Assembly (NCBI GenBank): GCA_902729415.1
Contig: CACVCF010000223.1
Span: 62,001 to 126,000, forward strand
Length of the DNA stretch: 64,000 nt
Reading direction: 5' to 3'
DNA from: Terasakiella magnetica
GTDB lineage: Bacteria > Pseudomonadota > Alphaproteobacteria > Rhodospirillales > Magnetospirillaceae
Shown here: positions 1-9,957 of the stretch, one piece after another
How the letters are laid out: the number at the start of each line of letters is the position of its first letter
Position numbering within the stretch: position 1 is the stretch's first letter
Notes under the pieces: model-generated
Database searches by the model: none
What the model was told of the DNA's origin: nothing
What the model saw: the letters and a program-made list of their open reading frames with translations, nothing else
Translations under genes and position numbers: made by a program

Positions 1-933
1 AACCGCCGCCAGCAGAAAGCGCAGGCCGACAAACACCAGCCCCGCCGCCATGGTGATGTGCAGCCCCGAGATGGACAAGATGTGGGCAAGGCCGGAATCC
101 CGATAGGCCTGCATCATCGGGGCGGTGATGGGCATCTGGTCGCCGGTGGTCAGTGCCGCCGTCACCGCCCCCCGGTCGTCCGGCAGGACGGCCAGGATGC
201 GGGTGGTGATGCGGTGTCTGAGGTCGTTGACCAAGATAGTCAGGCCAGCCCGCCAGCCCGTCTGCTCCTGCGGGGTGATCACCTCCACCTGTCCCAGTAC
301 CGAGCCCACGGCTCCGAATTGCTTGAACCAGGCGAAGCGGGCGAAGTCGAAGGCGCCCGGCATGGCAGGTTGCGGCGGCGGCATCAGCATGGCCCGCGCC
401 CGGATGCGGTCACCGGCGGAAATGGCGGGACCGCCGGGCTTGGCCTTGATCCGCACCTTGGCGGGGACGACCACGTCCTCCTTGTCCAGACTCAGCTTTT
501 CCAGGGTGATGCGCTGGCCATGGTCGGGCAGCATCTCGACCTCGGTGACGATGCCTTCCACATGAAGGGCGCCGGTATTTCGCTCTACCACCGGGGCGGC
601 CAGCATGGCGCTGCGTCCCTGGGTGACGGTAAAGCCCAGGGCCACCGCCAGCAGGGAGGCCGCAATCAGAAAAATTGCACTGTGTCGCCGCCCTAATCCC
701 AGCGCCGCCAAGGTCAGCACCACCGCCAGCGGGCCGCTCCATCGCGGCGGTTCCACGGGTAAGGCGAAGTAGAAACCAATGCCCAGGCCCAGGAAGACGG
801 GCAGCCATAAAGGCCAGCGCTCGCGTTCGGCCAGCAGGCGCTCGGCAACGGTGGTGGCGAACCGCCGCCACCAAACGGGAGCCGACCCAAAGGTCGGGGA
901 AAATCCTATCCAATCGGGCGGGTTTTTTGCCAT
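1..933 (-). CDS. comEC: ComEC/Rec2 family DNA-uptake membrane protein, N-terminal part (runs off left edge)
   Basis: This minus-strand reading frame stays open to base 1, giving 311 codons with no stop. It starts at an ATG (931-933) preceded by a GGGGGT stretch. The N-terminus is cytosolic and followed by closely spaced hydrophobic segments. A DUF4131-like region then leads into the ComEC hallmark DSGLAHILSISGLHI near residues 285-300. ComEC forms the inner-membrane channel for single-stranded DNA during natural transformation. Only the part before the main competence channel domain lies in the window, so whether the gene is intact cannot be judged. It is divergent from gltX, 90 bp away. Confidence 0.85.
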   Translation of the reverse strand, partial: MAKNPPDWIGFSPTFGSAPVWWRRFATTVAERLLAERERWPLWLPVFLGLGIGFYFALPVEPPRWSGPLAVVLTLAALGLGRRHSAIFLIAASLLAVALGFTVTQGRSAMLAAPVVERNTGALHVEGIVTEVEMLPDHGQRITLEKLSLDKEDVVVPAKVRIKAKPGGPAISAGDRIRARAMLMPPPQPAMPGAFDFARFAWFKQFGAVGSVLGQVEVITPQEQTGWRAGLTILVNDLRHRITTRILAVLPDDRGAVTAALTTGDQMPITAPMMQAYRDSGLAHILSISGLHITMAAGLVFVGLRFLLAAV

Positions 934-1023
934 CCACCCCCAACACCGGGCTGTCACCGCCTAAAGAATATGCTACACAAGGCGGCCCTGTCCCCCCTGG
1001 CGTAGGACATCGACAGCCTTATC

Positions 1024-2457
1024 ATGACCGTCGTTACCCGCTTTGCCCCGTCTCCCACTGGCTTCCTCCACATTGGCGGGGGGCGCACGGCGCTGTTCAA
1101 CTGGCTGTTCGCCCGCCATTTCGGTGGTAAATTCCTGCTGCGTATCGAAGACACCGATCGCGCCCGCTCGACGCCCGAGGCGGTGGAGGCCATTTTCGAC
1201 GGTATCAAGTGGCTGGGGCTGAATTGGGATGGCGAGGCGGTGATGCAATTCGCCCGCGCCGACCGCCATGCCGCGGTGGCACATCAATTACTAGCCGAGG
1301 GCAAGGCCTATCGCTGCTATTGCAGCCAGGATGAACTGACGGCGCTTCGTGAGGAGCAGCGTGCCAAGGGTCTGCCCATGCGCTATCCCGGCATCTGGCG
1401 TGACCGCGATCCGTCCGAGGCTCCGGCGGGTGTGCCCGGCGTGGTGCGCCTCAAGGCCCCGAGCGAAGGTGAGACCATCATCGCCGATCTGGTTCAAGGC
1501 GATGTGCGTGTCGCCAACGACCAGTTGGATGACATGGTGCTGCTGCGCGCCGACGGGACGCCGACCTATATGCTGTCGGTGGTGGTGGACGACCACGACA
1601 TGGGTATTACCCATGTCATCCGGGGCGACGACCATCTGACCAATGCTTTCCGCCAGTATCAGTTATACAAGGCCTGCGGCTGGGAGGTTCCCACCTTCGC
1701 CCATATCCCGCTGATCCACGGCGCCGACGGGGCCAAACTGTCCAAGCGTCATGGCGCGCTGGGCGTGGACGCCTACCGCGACATGGGCTTTTTGCCCGAG
1801 GCCATGCGCAATTACCTGCTTCGCCTGGGCTGGAGCCACGGCGATGATGAAATCATCTCGACCGAGCAGGCCAAGGAGTGGTTCAATCTCGAATCGGTGG
1901 GGCGCTCGCCCTCGCGCTTTGATTTCGTCAAGCTGACCCAGCTCAATGGTCATTACATGCGCCTTGCCGATGACGACCGGCTGACGGCGCTGGTGACCCC
2001 CATGCTGGAAGCCAAGGCGGGTGCCGCCGTTTCTCCCGCGGGTGCGGCGCGGGTGCGTGCGGGTATGACCGGGCTGAAGGAACGGGCCAAGACCATGCTG
2101 GAACTGGCCGATTCGGCCCTGTTCTATGTCTTGCCGCGGCCTTTGACGCAAGACGAGAAGGCGGCCAAGACCATGGCCGATGCGGCGTCGCGGGACGATC
2201 TCTCCCAGTATGCCGCCCAGATCGCCGCTCTCGCGGGCTGGAGCCGTGAGGCATTAGAGGAGGCGGCGCGCATCTTTACCGAGGCGCGCGGCCAGAAGCT
2301 TGGTAAGATCGCCCAGCCCCTACGGGCCGCGCTTACCGGATCATCGGTTTCGCCCCCCATCTTCGAAGTGATGGAGGTGCTTGGGCGAGACGAAACCTTG
2401 GGCCGCATTGAGGACGCCACCTCTGGGGCACGGCCTTCGGAACCAACGGCTGCCTGA
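1024..2457 (+). CDS. gltX: Glutamate--tRNA ligase
   Basis: This 477-residue class I aminoacyl-tRNA synthetase charges tRNA-Glu with glutamate. The ATP-binding HIGG motif is at residues 16-19 and the KLSKR motif at about 238-242, both intact and at normal spacing. Length matches bacterial GluRS. The ATG at 1024 follows an AGGACA sequence about 15 bases upstream. Many alphaproteobacteria carry two GluRS copies, one of which makes Glu-tRNA-Gln. Whether this copy is discriminating cannot be told by eye. The gene lies 46 bp upstream of gltA on the same strand, so the two may be co-transcribed. Confidence 0.97.
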   Translation: MTVVTRFAPSPTGFLHIGGGRTALFNWLFARHFGGKFLLRIEDTDRARSTPEAVEAIFDGIKWLGLNWDGEAVMQFARADRHAAVAHQLLAEGKAYRCYCSQDELTALREEQRAKGLPMRYPGIWRDRDPSEAPAGVPGVVRLKAPSEGETIIADLVQGDVRVANDQLDDMVLLRADGTPTYMLSVVVDDHDMGITHVIRGDDHLTNAFRQYQLYKACGWEVPTFAHIPLIHGADGAKLSKRHGALGVDAYRDMGFLPEAMRNYLLRLGWSHGDDEIISTEQAKEWFNLESVGRSPSRFDFVKLTQLNGHYMRLADDDRLTALVTPMLEAKAGAAVSPAGAARVRAGMTGLKERAKTMLELADSALFYVLPRPLTQDEKAAKTMADAASRDDLSQYAAQIAALAGWSREALEEAARIFTEARGQKLGKIAQPLRAALTGSSVSPPIFEVMEVLGRDETLGRIEDATSGARPSEPTAA

Positions 2458-2503
2458 AGCGGCCTCTTCGGACCCACTCTTGTAGACCACGGGGAATGCA
2501 GAC

Positions 2504-3820
2504 ATGACGAAAGAGAACAACGCGCCGAGGGAAACCGTTACGCTGACCAACAACAGCACCGGCAAGACGCTTGAGCTGCCGCTGCTGTCGGGCTCGGTCG
2601 GCCCCAAGGTGATGGACATCCGTTCGCTCTACAGCGACCAGGACATCTTCACCTACGATCCCGGCTATACCTCGACCGGCTCGTGCCGTTCGGCCATCAC
2701 CTATATCGATGGCGACGCGGGCGTTCTGCTGCATCGCGGCTATCCCATCGACCAGCTGGCCGAACATGGCGATTACCTGGAAGTGGCCTATGCCATTTTG
2801 AAGGGCGAGCTGCCCACGCCGGCCCAAAAGACCAAGTTCGTCAATGACGTCACCCGTCATTCCATGGTGCACGAGCAGATCAACTTCTTCTTCCGCGGCT
2901 TCCGTCGTGACTCGCACCCCATGGCCGTGCTGTGCGGCGTGGTCGGCGCCATGGCGGCGTTCTATCACGACTCGATCGATATCAACGACCCGCACCACCG
3001 CATGGTCGCCAGCTATCGTCTGATCGCCAAGATGCCGACCGTGGTGGCCTGGACCTATAAGTACGCCATGGGCCAGCCCTTCATCTATCCGCGGAACAAT
3101 CTGGGCTATGCCGAGAACTTCCTGCACATGATGTTCGCCACTCCTTGCGAGGAATACAAGGTGAGCCCGGTGCTGGCCCGCGCAATGGATCGCATCTTGA
3201 TCCTGCATGCCGATCACGAGCAGAACGCGTCCACCTCCACCGTCCGTCTGGCCGGCTCGTCGGGCGCCAATCCCTTCGCTTGTATCGCCGCCGGTATTGC
3301 CTCGCTGTGGGGTCCGGCTCATGGCGGCGCCAACGAGGCGGTGCTGTCCATGCTGCACGAGATCGGCTCGAAGGATCGTATCCCCGAGTTCCTGGCCCGC
3401 GCCAAGGACAAGAACGACCCCTTCCGTCTCATGGGCTTTGGTCACCGGGTCTACAAGAACTACGATCCGCGCGCCAAGATCATGCAGAAGACCTGCCACG
3501 AAGTGCTGAACGAGCTGGGCGTCCATGACGAGCCGCTGTTGCAGCTGGCCATCGAGCTGGAGCGTATCGCACTCTCCGACCCCTACTTCGTCGAACGCAA
3601 GCTGTTCCCGAACGTCGACTTCTATTCGGGCATCATCTTCCGTGCCATGGGTATCCCCACCTCCATGTTCACCAGCCTGTTCGCGCTGGCGCGCACGGTG
3701 GGCTGGATCGCCCAATGGAACGAGATGCTGACCGACCCCGAGCAGAAGATCGGCCGTCCGCGTCAGCTCTATGTCGGCTCGCCCCAGCGCGAGTACGTCC
3801 CGCTCCACAAGCGTGGCTAA
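2504..3820 (+). CDS. gltA: Citrate synthase (type II)
   Basis: This 438-residue enzyme condenses oxaloacetate with acetyl-CoA at the entry to the TCA cycle. The family signature [13 protein letters not shown] is present with catalytic His at residue 314. Upstream, the [12 protein letters not shown] segment supplies the second conserved His region. Length and the N-terminal beta-rich extension fit the large Gram-negative type, which forms hexamers and is usually NADH-sensitive. A GGGGAA ribosome-binding site precedes the ATG. A strong hairpin lies about 90 bp after the stop codon. Confidence 0.97.
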   Translation: MTKENNAPRETVTLTNNSTGKTLELPLLSGSVGPKVMDIRSLYSDQDIFTYDPGYTSTGSCRSAITYIDGDAGVLLHRGYPIDQLAEHGDYLEVAYAILKGELPTPAQKTKFVNDVTRHSMVHEQINFFFRGFRRDSHPMAVLCGVVGAMAAFYHDSIDINDPHHRMVASYRLIAKMPTVVAWTYKYAMGQPFIYPRNNLGYAENFLHMMFATPCEEYKVSPVLARAMDRILILHADHEQNASTSTVRLAGSSGANPFACIAAGIASLWGPAHGGANEAVLSMLHEIGSKDRIPEFLARAKDKNDPFRLMGFGHRVYKNYDPRAKIMQKTCHEVLNELGVHDEPLLQLAIELERIALSDPYFVERKLFPNVDFYSGIIFRAMGIPTSMFTSLFALARTVGWIAQWNEMLTDPEQKIGRPRQLYVGSPQREYVPLHKRG

Positions 3821-3989
3821 GACAGGCGGATATAAGCGTTCCCCGGAGGTGCCGCGCGGCCAGGCGCGGCTCCTTCGGGTGGCGCGCCCTGCCAATGACA
3901 ATGCCCATCCCAATGGCCGCCAGAAACAGTTTGTTCTGGCGGCCATTGTCGTTTTCGCCGCGGCCGTCGGCGCAAGATTCTTTTTCTAG
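3813..3989 (+). CDS. Possible small single-span membrane protein (58 aa)
   Basis: A GTG inside the last codons of gltA opens a 58-residue frame. Its basic N-terminus is followed by an RPANDN segment and a C-terminal hydrophobic stretch ending ARFFF, which could be one membrane span. Against it, the frame runs through a perfect 15-bp hairpin (3911-3948) that could instead be the gltA terminator. There is no separate ribosome-binding site beyond translational coupling. I recognise no family. Confidence 0.3.
   Translation: MAKTGGYKRSPEVPRGQARLLRVARPANDNAHPNGRQKQFVLAAIVVFAAAVGARFFF
3911..3948. terminator. Perfect 15-bp stem-loop between convergent gltA and dadA
   Basis: Arms 3911-3925 and 3934-3948 are perfectly complementary around an 8-base loop. 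The hairpin sits between the 3' ends of gltA and dadA, a typical place for a bidirectional terminator. There is no strong T-run on either side, so termination is inferred from position and stability. Confidence 0.55.
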
Positions 3990-3996
3990 AGGGTGA

Positions 3997-5250
3997 TTAG
4001 AACCGGTCGAGCCCGAGGCCCTCGGTATCGATGTCGGGCATCCGGCCCGAGACCAGATCGGCGATCACCCGGCCCGAGCCGCAGGACATGGTCCAGCCTA
4101 GGGTGCCGTGGCCGCTATCGAGGAACAGGTTGCGAAAGCGCGTTCCCCCCAGCAAGGGTACGCTGTCGGGAGTGACGGGACGCAATCCGGCCCAGGGTTC
4201 GGCCCGCCCGAAATCGCCGCCATCGGGGAACAGGCGGCGGGCATTCTCCAAAATCAGATTGGCCCGGCGGGGATTGAGGCTGCGGTCGTAACCGGCCATT
4301 TCGGCGGTTCCGGCGGCGCGCAGACGATCTCCCAGACGGGAATAGACCATCTTATGCTCGTCATCGGTGATGGAGACGGTGGGGGCGCCGAGATGATTGG
4401 CCACCGGGATGGTCATGGAATAGCCCTTGGCCGGGATGATCGGCAGGGACAGGCCCAGGGGGCGGGCGAGGAGCGGGCTGTCGCACCCCGCCGCCAGGAC
4501 ATAGCAATCGGCGGTGATGGGGCCTTGGGCGGTCATCACCCCGGCGACGCGGTCGCCGTCGCGCATCAGGCCTTTGATCGGAACATTCCAGCGGAACTCG
4601 ACCCCCTTGGCGGCAGCCAGGGCGGCCAACTGGGTGGTGAATTTGTGGGCGTCGCCGCTTTCGTCGTCGGGAGTGAAAATTCCTCCCGCCAGTTCCGAGG
4701 CCACCGCCGTCAGGGCCGGTTCGATGGCGAGGCAGTCGGTCACGGTTTCGGGCCTGCGGTCGAGGCCGTGGCGACGCATGACTTCGGCGGCGGCGCAGGC
4801 GTGCTGGAATTCGCGCGGGTCACGGTAGACGTGAAGGATGCCGCGGGTTTGCTGATCATAGGCGATGCCGGTTTCTTCCCGCAGTTCCTGCAGGCAGGCG
4901 CGGGAATAAAGCGCCACCCGCAAGGTGCGGCTGGTATTGACCTCAGCCCGGCGGGCGGTGCAGTTCATGACAAAGCGCAGGCCCCAGGCCCACAAGGCGG
5001 GATCCCAGCGGCCCCAGCGGAACAACAGCGGCGCGTCCTCGCGGCCCAGCCATTTCAGGACCTTGGGCAGAACGGTGGGATTGGCCCAGGGCTCGGCATG
5101 GCAGGGCGAAATCTGCCCGCCATTGGCAAAGCTGGTTTCCAGGCCCGCGGCCTCGCGGCGTTCGACCACCACCACCTGATGCCCCGCTTTGGCGAGGTAC
5201 CACGCGGCGGTGGTTCCCACCACTCCGGCGCCGATGACGACAACCTTCAC
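3997..5250 (-). CDS. dadA: D-amino acid dehydrogenase, small subunit type
   Basis: This FAD-dependent oxidoreductase oxidatively deaminates D-amino acids such as D-alanine and passes electrons to the respiratory chain. The N-terminal dinucleotide fold MKVVVIGAGVVG carries the GxGxxG motif. The SFANGGQISPCHAEPWANP region is typical of DadA, and a C-terminal GHGTLGWTMSCGSG segment closes the FAD site. I chose a GTG start at 5250 because AGGAG lies seven bases upstream. The ATG at 5268 would add six residues and destroys that spacing. Length is 417 residues, normal for DadA. Confidence 0.92.
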   Translation of the reverse strand: MKVVVIGAGVVGTTAAWYLAKAGHQVVVVERREAAGLETSFANGGQISPCHAEPWANPTVLPKVLKWLGREDAPLLFRWGRWDPALWAWGLRFVMNCTARRAEVNTSRTLRVALYSRACLQELREETGIAYDQQTRGILHVYRDPREFQHACAAAEVMRRHGLDRRPETVTDCLAIEPALTAVASELAGGIFTPDDESGDAHKFTTQLAALAAAKGVEFRWNVPIKGLMRDGDRVAGVMTAQGPITADCYVLAAGCDSPLLARPLGLSLPIIPAKGYSMTIPVANHLGAPTVSITDDEHKMVYSRLGDRLRAAGTAEMAGYDRSLNPRRANLILENARRLFPDGGDFGRAEPWAGLRPVTPDSVPLLGGTRFRNLFLDSGHGTLGWTMSCGSGRVIADLVSGRMPDIDTEGLGLDRF

Positions 5251-5316
5251 TGTTGCGCTCCTGAGCAAAGGAGTGAAAGGTTTAGAGCAGGCCGTTCAAC
5301 TTGGCAATGCAGCCCT

Positions 5317-6750
5317 ATGGAACTCCTTACCGTCGCACAGATGTACCGTGCCGATGCCCTTGCCATAGCGAAGGGCGTGGCGGGCGAACGCCTGATGGAG
5401 GCGGCGGGGTGGGCGGTGGCCCGCGAAGTCCGCCGCCGCTTTCCCAAAGGGCGGGTGACCATCCTTTGCGGTCCCGGCAATAATGGCGGCGACGGCTTCG
5501 TTGCGGCGCGGCTGCTGGCCCGTGACGGCTGGGCGGTGCGTCTGGCGCTGCTGGGCAGCGTGGCGGCGCTGAAAGGCGATGCCGCCACCATGGCCGGATA
5601 TTGGCGGGGGCGGGTCGAGCCCTTGTCGCCCGCCTGCCTCGACCGGTGCGAGGTGGTGGTGGATGCGGTGTTCGGCGCCGGTCTCGCCCGGCCGCTGGAT
5701 GGCGTGGTTCAAGAGGTGATGGACGACATTGCCCGCCGGAAACTGCCGGTGATTGCGGTCGATGTGCCATCGGGCGTGCTGGGCGATAGCGGAAGGGTGT
5801 TGGGATCGGCCCCCGATTGCGTTGCCACCGTGACGTTCTTTCGCAAGAAGCCCGGTCATTGCCTGCTGCCTGGCCGTCTTAAATGCGGCGAGGTGGTGGT
5901 GGCCGATATCGGCATTCCCACCGCCGTGCTGGACGAGATCAAACCCTGTCATTTTGAAAACACCCCCCGGGGCTGGGCCGTGCCGGTTCCGGCGCCGGAT
6001 GGCCATAAATACGGTCGCGGCCATGCCCTGATCCTAGGTGGCGCCACCATGACCGGGGCGGCGCGGCTGGCGGCGGGGGCGGCGCGCCGGGTGGGGGCGG
6101 GGCTGGTCAGCATCGCGGCGCCGCCCGAGGCGGTGATGACCTATCGGAGCGGTGACCCTGGCGTGATGGTGGTGACGTCCGAGCCCTTTGCGGCGGCCTT
6201 GGCCGATCCCCGCCGCAACGCCGTGTTGCTGGGGCCGGGATGCGGCGTGGGCGAGTCCCTGGCCCGTGACGTTGTGGCGGCGCTGGAAACGGGGCGCCCT
6301 TGCGTGCTCGACGCCGATGCCCTGACCAGTTTCAAGGCCGATCCACAGCGTCTGTTCGCGGCGCTGTCGCCTGGAGCGGTGCTCACCCCCCATGATGGTG
6401 AATTCGGTGCTTTGTTCGGGGCGGTCGAAGGATCGCGGTTGCAACGGGCGCAAGACGGCGCCCGGCGCAGCGGCGCGGTTGTGGTGCTGAAGGGGCCGGA
6501 TTGCGTCGCGGCCCACCCCGACGGTCGGGCCATGATCGCCATCCACGCTCCGTCCGATCTCGCCACCGCCGGGTCGGGAGACGTGCTGGCCGGTCTGCTG
6601 GTGGGGCTGCTGGCCCAGAAGATGGAGCCGTTCGAAGCCGCCTGCGCCGCCATCTGGCTGCACGGCGAGGCGGGGCGGCTGGTGGGGCGGGGCCTGATCG
6701 CCGAGGATCTGGCGGAAAGGGTGCCTTCACTGCTGCGGAGTTTGCCATGA
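5317..6750 (+). CDS. nnr: Bifunctional NAD(P)H-hydrate epimerase / ADP-dependent dehydratase
   Basis: This 477-residue YjeF-type protein repairs hydrated NADH and NADPH. The N-terminal epimerase domain carries GPGNNGGDG and the DVPSGV stretch. The C-terminal dehydratase domain (from about residue 225) carries DADAL, a TPHDGEF motif and AGSGDVLAG, which is GTGDVLAG in most relatives. The ATG at 5317 starts the conserved MELLTVAQMYRAD segment. The frame is open much further upstream, but that part is antisense to dadA. No strong ribosome-binding site is visible. The stop overlaps the next start as ATGA, so translation is probably coupled. Confidence 0.94.
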   Translation: MELLTVAQMYRADALAIAKGVAGERLMEAAGWAVAREVRRRFPKGRVTILCGPGNNGGDGFVAARLLARDGWAVRLALLGSVAALKGDAATMAGYWRGRVEPLSPACLDRCEVVVDAVFGAGLARPLDGVVQEVMDDIARRKLPVIAVDVPSGVLGDSGRVLGSAPDCVATVTFFRKKPGHCLLPGRLKCGEVVVADIGIPTAVLDEIKPCHFENTPRGWAVPVPAPDGHKYGRGHALILGGATMTGAARLAAGAARRVGAGLVSIAAPPEAVMTYRSGDPGVMVVTSEPFAAALADPRRNAVLLGPGCGVGESLARDVVAALETGRPCVLDADALTSFKADPQRLFAALSPGAVLTPHDGEFGALFGAVEGSRLQRAQDGARRSGAVVVLKGPDCVAAHPDGRAMIAIHAPSDLATAGSGDVLAGLLVGLLAQKMEPFEAACAAIWLHGEAGRLVGRGLIAEDLAERVPSLLRSLP

Positions 6751-8171
6751 GTGACAAGGATAAATCGGCTGCTGCGGTATTGTTGTCGCGGCTGAAAGGG
6801 CTGTGGCGCGAGATCGCGCACTCGGACGGAGCGGGACAGACAAGCGGGCGGCTGGCCCCCGATCTGCCCGAGGCCGACCTAGCCCTCCTGCGCGGGCAGA
6901 TGCGGGCCTGTCTCGATGCCCGCGGCGGCGAGGTTTCGGCCCGCGCCCGTGCCGCAGCCTTGGGGCGCGCCTATTTGTCGCTGTCGGAAAGCGGACGGGT
7001 GCGCTTTTTGAACTTGCTGGCGACCGAATTCGCCCCCGACCGGGCCGCGGTGGATAAAGCGGTAGCGGGACTGGCTGAGGCGGCGGATGAGACCACGCGC
7101 CGCCGGGCCGAGGCCAATTTGCGGGCGGCACTGGAGCCGCCGCGTCTGCGCCTGCTGACCCAATTCAACGCCTTGCCCGAAGGGGTGAAGTTTCTGGTGG
7201 ACCTGCGGGCCGAGCTGATGCTGCTGGCCAAGGATCATCCGGCGCTGGCCGGGTTGGAGGCCGACCTCAAGGGATTGCTGGCATCGTGGTTCGACGTGGG
7301 CTTTTTGGAATTGCAGCGGGTGACGTGGCGCTCGCCCGCCGCTGTCTTGGAAAAGATCATGGCCTACGAGGCCGTTCACGCTATCCAGGGCTGGACAGAC
7401 CTTAAGAACCGGCTGGATTCCGATCGCCGCCTCTATGCTTTTTTCCATCCCCGCATGCCCGACGAGCCGCTGATCTTCGTCGAGGTCGCCCTGGTCCAGG
7501 GTATCGCCGATAACGTCCAGGATCTGCTGGACCCCACGGCGCCGCTGGGGGATGTGGACAGCGCCGACACCGCTATTTTTTATTCCATCAACAATGCCCA
7601 GAAGGGGCTGACGGGAATAAGCTTCGGCAATTTCCTGATCAAGAAGGTGGTGGATGATCTGACGCGCGAGTTCAAGCAGATCAAGACCTTCGCCACCCTG
7701 TCTCCCCTTCCTGGCTTTCGCCGCTGGCTGGACGCCTGCCTGACCACCGGCGAGGCCGGGTTGCTGAACGCCGCCGAGCACAAGACTCTGACCCGTCTGT
7801 CCAACTGCCTGGGGGCCAAGGGTAGCCTCAAGTCCCTGCTGGCCGATAACGATTGGACCTCCGAGCCGTTACTGGGCGAGGCGTTGGCGGGGCCGCTTTC
7901 CCGGCTGGCGGCGCGCTATCTGGCCCAGGAAAAGCGGGCGGGCGGCACCCAGACTCTGGACCCGGTGGCCCATTTCCACCTCTCCAACGGGGCGCGGATC
8001 GAGCGGCTGAACTGGATGGCCGACCTGTCGGCCAACGGCATGAGCCAGTCGGTGGGGCTGATGGTCAACTATCTCTACGATCTGGCTGAAATCGAGGCCA
8101 ACCACGAGGCCTATTCCGCTTCGGGCAAGGTGGCGGCCTCGAACCGGGTCAAGGTGCTGTTGAAGGGATGA
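6747..8171 (+). CDS. Malonyl-CoA decarboxylase
   Basis: This 474-residue protein of the MCD family converts malonyl-CoA to acetyl-CoA and CO2. The N-terminal helical domain is followed by the catalytic acyltransferase-like domain. Its C-terminal signatures include HFHLSNGARIERLNWMAD and a GLMVNYLYDL segment followed by IEANHEAY. The start is the ATG that overlaps the upstream stop codon. It could allow use of malonate or lower cytosolic malonyl-CoA. No malonyl-CoA synthetase or transporter gene is adjacent, so the physiological role is open. Confidence 0.92.
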   Translation: MSDKDKSAAAVLLSRLKGLWREIAHSDGAGQTSGRLAPDLPEADLALLRGQMRACLDARGGEVSARARAAALGRAYLSLSESGRVRFLNLLATEFAPDRAAVDKAVAGLAEAADETTRRRAEANLRAALEPPRLRLLTQFNALPEGVKFLVDLRAELMLLAKDHPALAGLEADLKGLLASWFDVGFLELQRVTWRSPAAVLEKIMAYEAVHAIQGWTDLKNRLDSDRRLYAFFHPRMPDEPLIFVEVALVQGIADNVQDLLDPTAPLGDVDSADTAIFYSINNAQKGLTGISFGNFLIKKVVDDLTREFKQIKTFATLSPLPGFRRWLDACLTTGEAGLLNAAEHKTLTRLSNCLGAKGSLKSLLADNDWTSEPLLGEALAGPLSRLAARYLAQEKRAGGTQTLDPVAHFHLSNGARIERLNWMADLSANGMSQSVGLMVNYLYDLAEIEANHEAYSASGKVAASNRVKVLLKG

Positions 8172-8295
8172 AAGCGGGAATTTCATCTCGGTGGCTTTTC
8201 CCTGTTTCCCTGGAAACGACTATGTTATAGACAGACCCTCCCGACGGGGCGGCTTTGAGCGCGTGCGGGTCGGTAAAGCGTGCACGGAAGAATGT

Positions 8296-8380
8296 GCGGG
8301 CGTGGTGGAATTGGTAGACACACTGGATTTAGGTTCCAGCGGCGCAAGCCATGGGGGTTCAAATCCCTTCGCCCGCACCA
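8296..8380 (+). tRNA. tRNA-Leu (anticodon UAG)
   Basis: An 85-base cloverleaf with acceptor stem GCGGGCG/CGCCCGC and an encoded CCA end. The anticodon stem CTGGA/TCCAG frames a TTTAGGT loop, giving anticodon TAG. A long variable arm and the GGTTCAAATCC T-arm identify a class II leucine tRNA. Confidence 0.96.
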
Positions 8381-8482
8381 GACATCACCTTGCCTGCCGC
8401 CGGATGCTCGCCTGGGCCCGCGCCCAGCGTTCCCCGTTTGGATCACGGATGCAACACACTCGATTCGATTGGCGATAGACTG

Positions 8483-9871
8483 ATGCAGGTAACCCAGATC
8501 AATGCCGATGGCCTGAAGCGCGATTTCAAGGTCGTTGTTCCCGCTGGACAGATTGAGACCCGGGTTCAGACCCGGCTGGCGGAAATCGCCCGCACGGTTG
8601 CCATGCCTGGCTTCCGTCCCGGCAAGGTTCCCATGGGAATCGTTCGCAAGAAATACGGCCCGTCCATTATGGGCGAGGTTCTGGAGGGTGTCGTCAATGA
8701 CGGCGCCGGTCAGGCCATCTCGTCCAACAATCTGCGTCCGGCTGCTCAGCCCAAGATCGAGATCATCAGCTTCGCCGAAGGTGCGGACCTGGAATTCTCG
8801 GTTGCGGTCGAGATCATGCCCGAGATCAAGATGATGGATTTCTCCACCATCACCTTGGAGCGTGAAAAGGCCGTGGTGCCGGATGCCGAGATCGAAGAGA
8901 CCTTGGCCCGTATCGCCGAGCGCAACGAGAGCTCCGAGCCGGTCAAGCGCGCAGCCAAGTCGGGCGATATCGCCGTTATCGACTTCGTGGGCAAGCAGGA
9001 CGGGGTTGCGTTCCCCGGCGGCACCGGCGAGGCTTATTCCCTCAAGCTGGGCTCCAACACCTTCATCCCCGGTTTCGAAGACCAGCTGATCGGCAAGAAG
9101 GCCGGTGCCGAAGTGGTGGTCAACGTGACCTTCCCCGAGGGCTATGGCAATGAATCCTTGGCAGGCAAGCCCGCCGAGTTCGACGTCACGGTCAAGGAAG
9201 TGCGCGCCCCCAAGGCAGCCGAGATCAATGACGAGTTGGCCAAGACCGTCGGCCTCGAATCCCTCGACGCCCTCAAGGACGCCATCCGCGGTGAAGTCAC
9301 CCGCGAGCTGGATTCCATTTCGCGCATGCACATGAAGCGTGCCCTGCTCGATATCCTGGCCGCCAACCATGAGTTCGACGTGCCGCCCTCCATGCTTGAG
9401 CATGAGTTTGACGCCATCTGGAAGCAGGTCGAGGACGACCGCACCAACGGCCGTCTCGACGCCGAGGACGCCGCCAAGAGCGAAGACGAACTGAAGGCCG
9501 AGTACAAGACCCTGGCCGCCCGTCGGGTGCGTCTGGGCCTGCTGCTGGCCGAGGCTGGTCACGTCAACAACATCACCGTGACCCAGGACGACCTCAACCG
9601 CGGCATCATGGCCGAGGCGCGCCGTTACCCCGGCCAGGAACATCTGGTGCTTCAGTACTACCAGAAGAATCAGGAAGCCCTGGAATCGCTCCGCGCTCCC
9701 ATCTATGAGGAAAAGGTGGTGGACTTCATCGTCGAGCTGGCCAAGGTCACCGACAAGGAAGTCTCCGCCGAGGCTCTGCGCCAGGCTGACGTCCCCGAGG
9801 AAGGGGCCGAGGCCGAGCCCAAGGCCAAGCCGAAGAAGAAGGCCGCCGCCAAGAAGAAGGCCGCCGAGTAA
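8483..9871 (+). CDS. tig: Trigger factor (ribosome-associated chaperone and prolyl isomerase)
   Basis: This 462-residue chaperone binds the ribosome exit tunnel and nascent chains. The ribosome-binding signature GFRPGKVP lies around residues 44-51. An FKBP-type isomerase domain follows, with the GxxxxFxPGFEDQLIG pattern, and then the helical C-terminal domain. The last 25 residues are an unusual Lys/Ala/Glu-rich tail. I chose the ATG at 8483 because MQVTQINADG is the usual N-terminus. It heads the tig-clpP-clpX-lon cluster. Confidence 0.97.
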   Translation: MQVTQINADGLKRDFKVVVPAGQIETRVQTRLAEIARTVAMPGFRPGKVPMGIVRKKYGPSIMGEVLEGVVNDGAGQAISSNNLRPAAQPKIEIISFAEGADLEFSVAVEIMPEIKMMDFSTITLEREKAVVPDAEIEETLARIAERNESSEPVKRAAKSGDIAVIDFVGKQDGVAFPGGTGEAYSLKLGSNTFIPGFEDQLIGKKAGAEVVVNVTFPEGYGNESLAGKPAEFDVTVKEVRAPKAAEINDELAKTVGLESLDALKDAIRGEVTRELDSISRMHMKRALLDILAANHEFDVPPSMLEHEFDAIWKQVEDDRTNGRLDAEDAAKSEDELKAEYKTLAARRVRLGLLLAEAGHVNNITVTQDDLNRGIMAEARRYPGQEHLVLQYYQKNQEALESLRAPIYEEKVVDFIVELAKVTDKEVSAEALRQADVPEEGAEAEPKAKPKKKAAAKKKAAE

Positions 9872-9957
9872 GGATCGGACCGGCGGATGGGGTTTCCCCG
9901 TCCGCCTCCATCCCATCTCCTTCTGCCGCCCCAATGAACCGTTAGAAAGGCTGGACC

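Noticed and set aside
2333-3946. 537-codon frame antisense to gltA
   Set aside because: It covers gltA on the opposite strand and has no recognisable domain. High GC content generates such frames.
5281-5290. TTTAGAGCAGG as another end of the MITE-like element
   Set aside because: Only seven bases match the terminal repeat and nothing inward of it aligns.
4108-5316. Long N-terminal extension of the NAD(P)HX repair frame
   Set aside because: The frame is open but runs antisense to dadA. The conserved start is at 5317 and the extra residues look like low-complexity shadow sequence.
8225-9934. 569-codon frame antisense to tig
   Set aside because: Shadow of trigger factor. It would also cover the tRNA-Leu gene.
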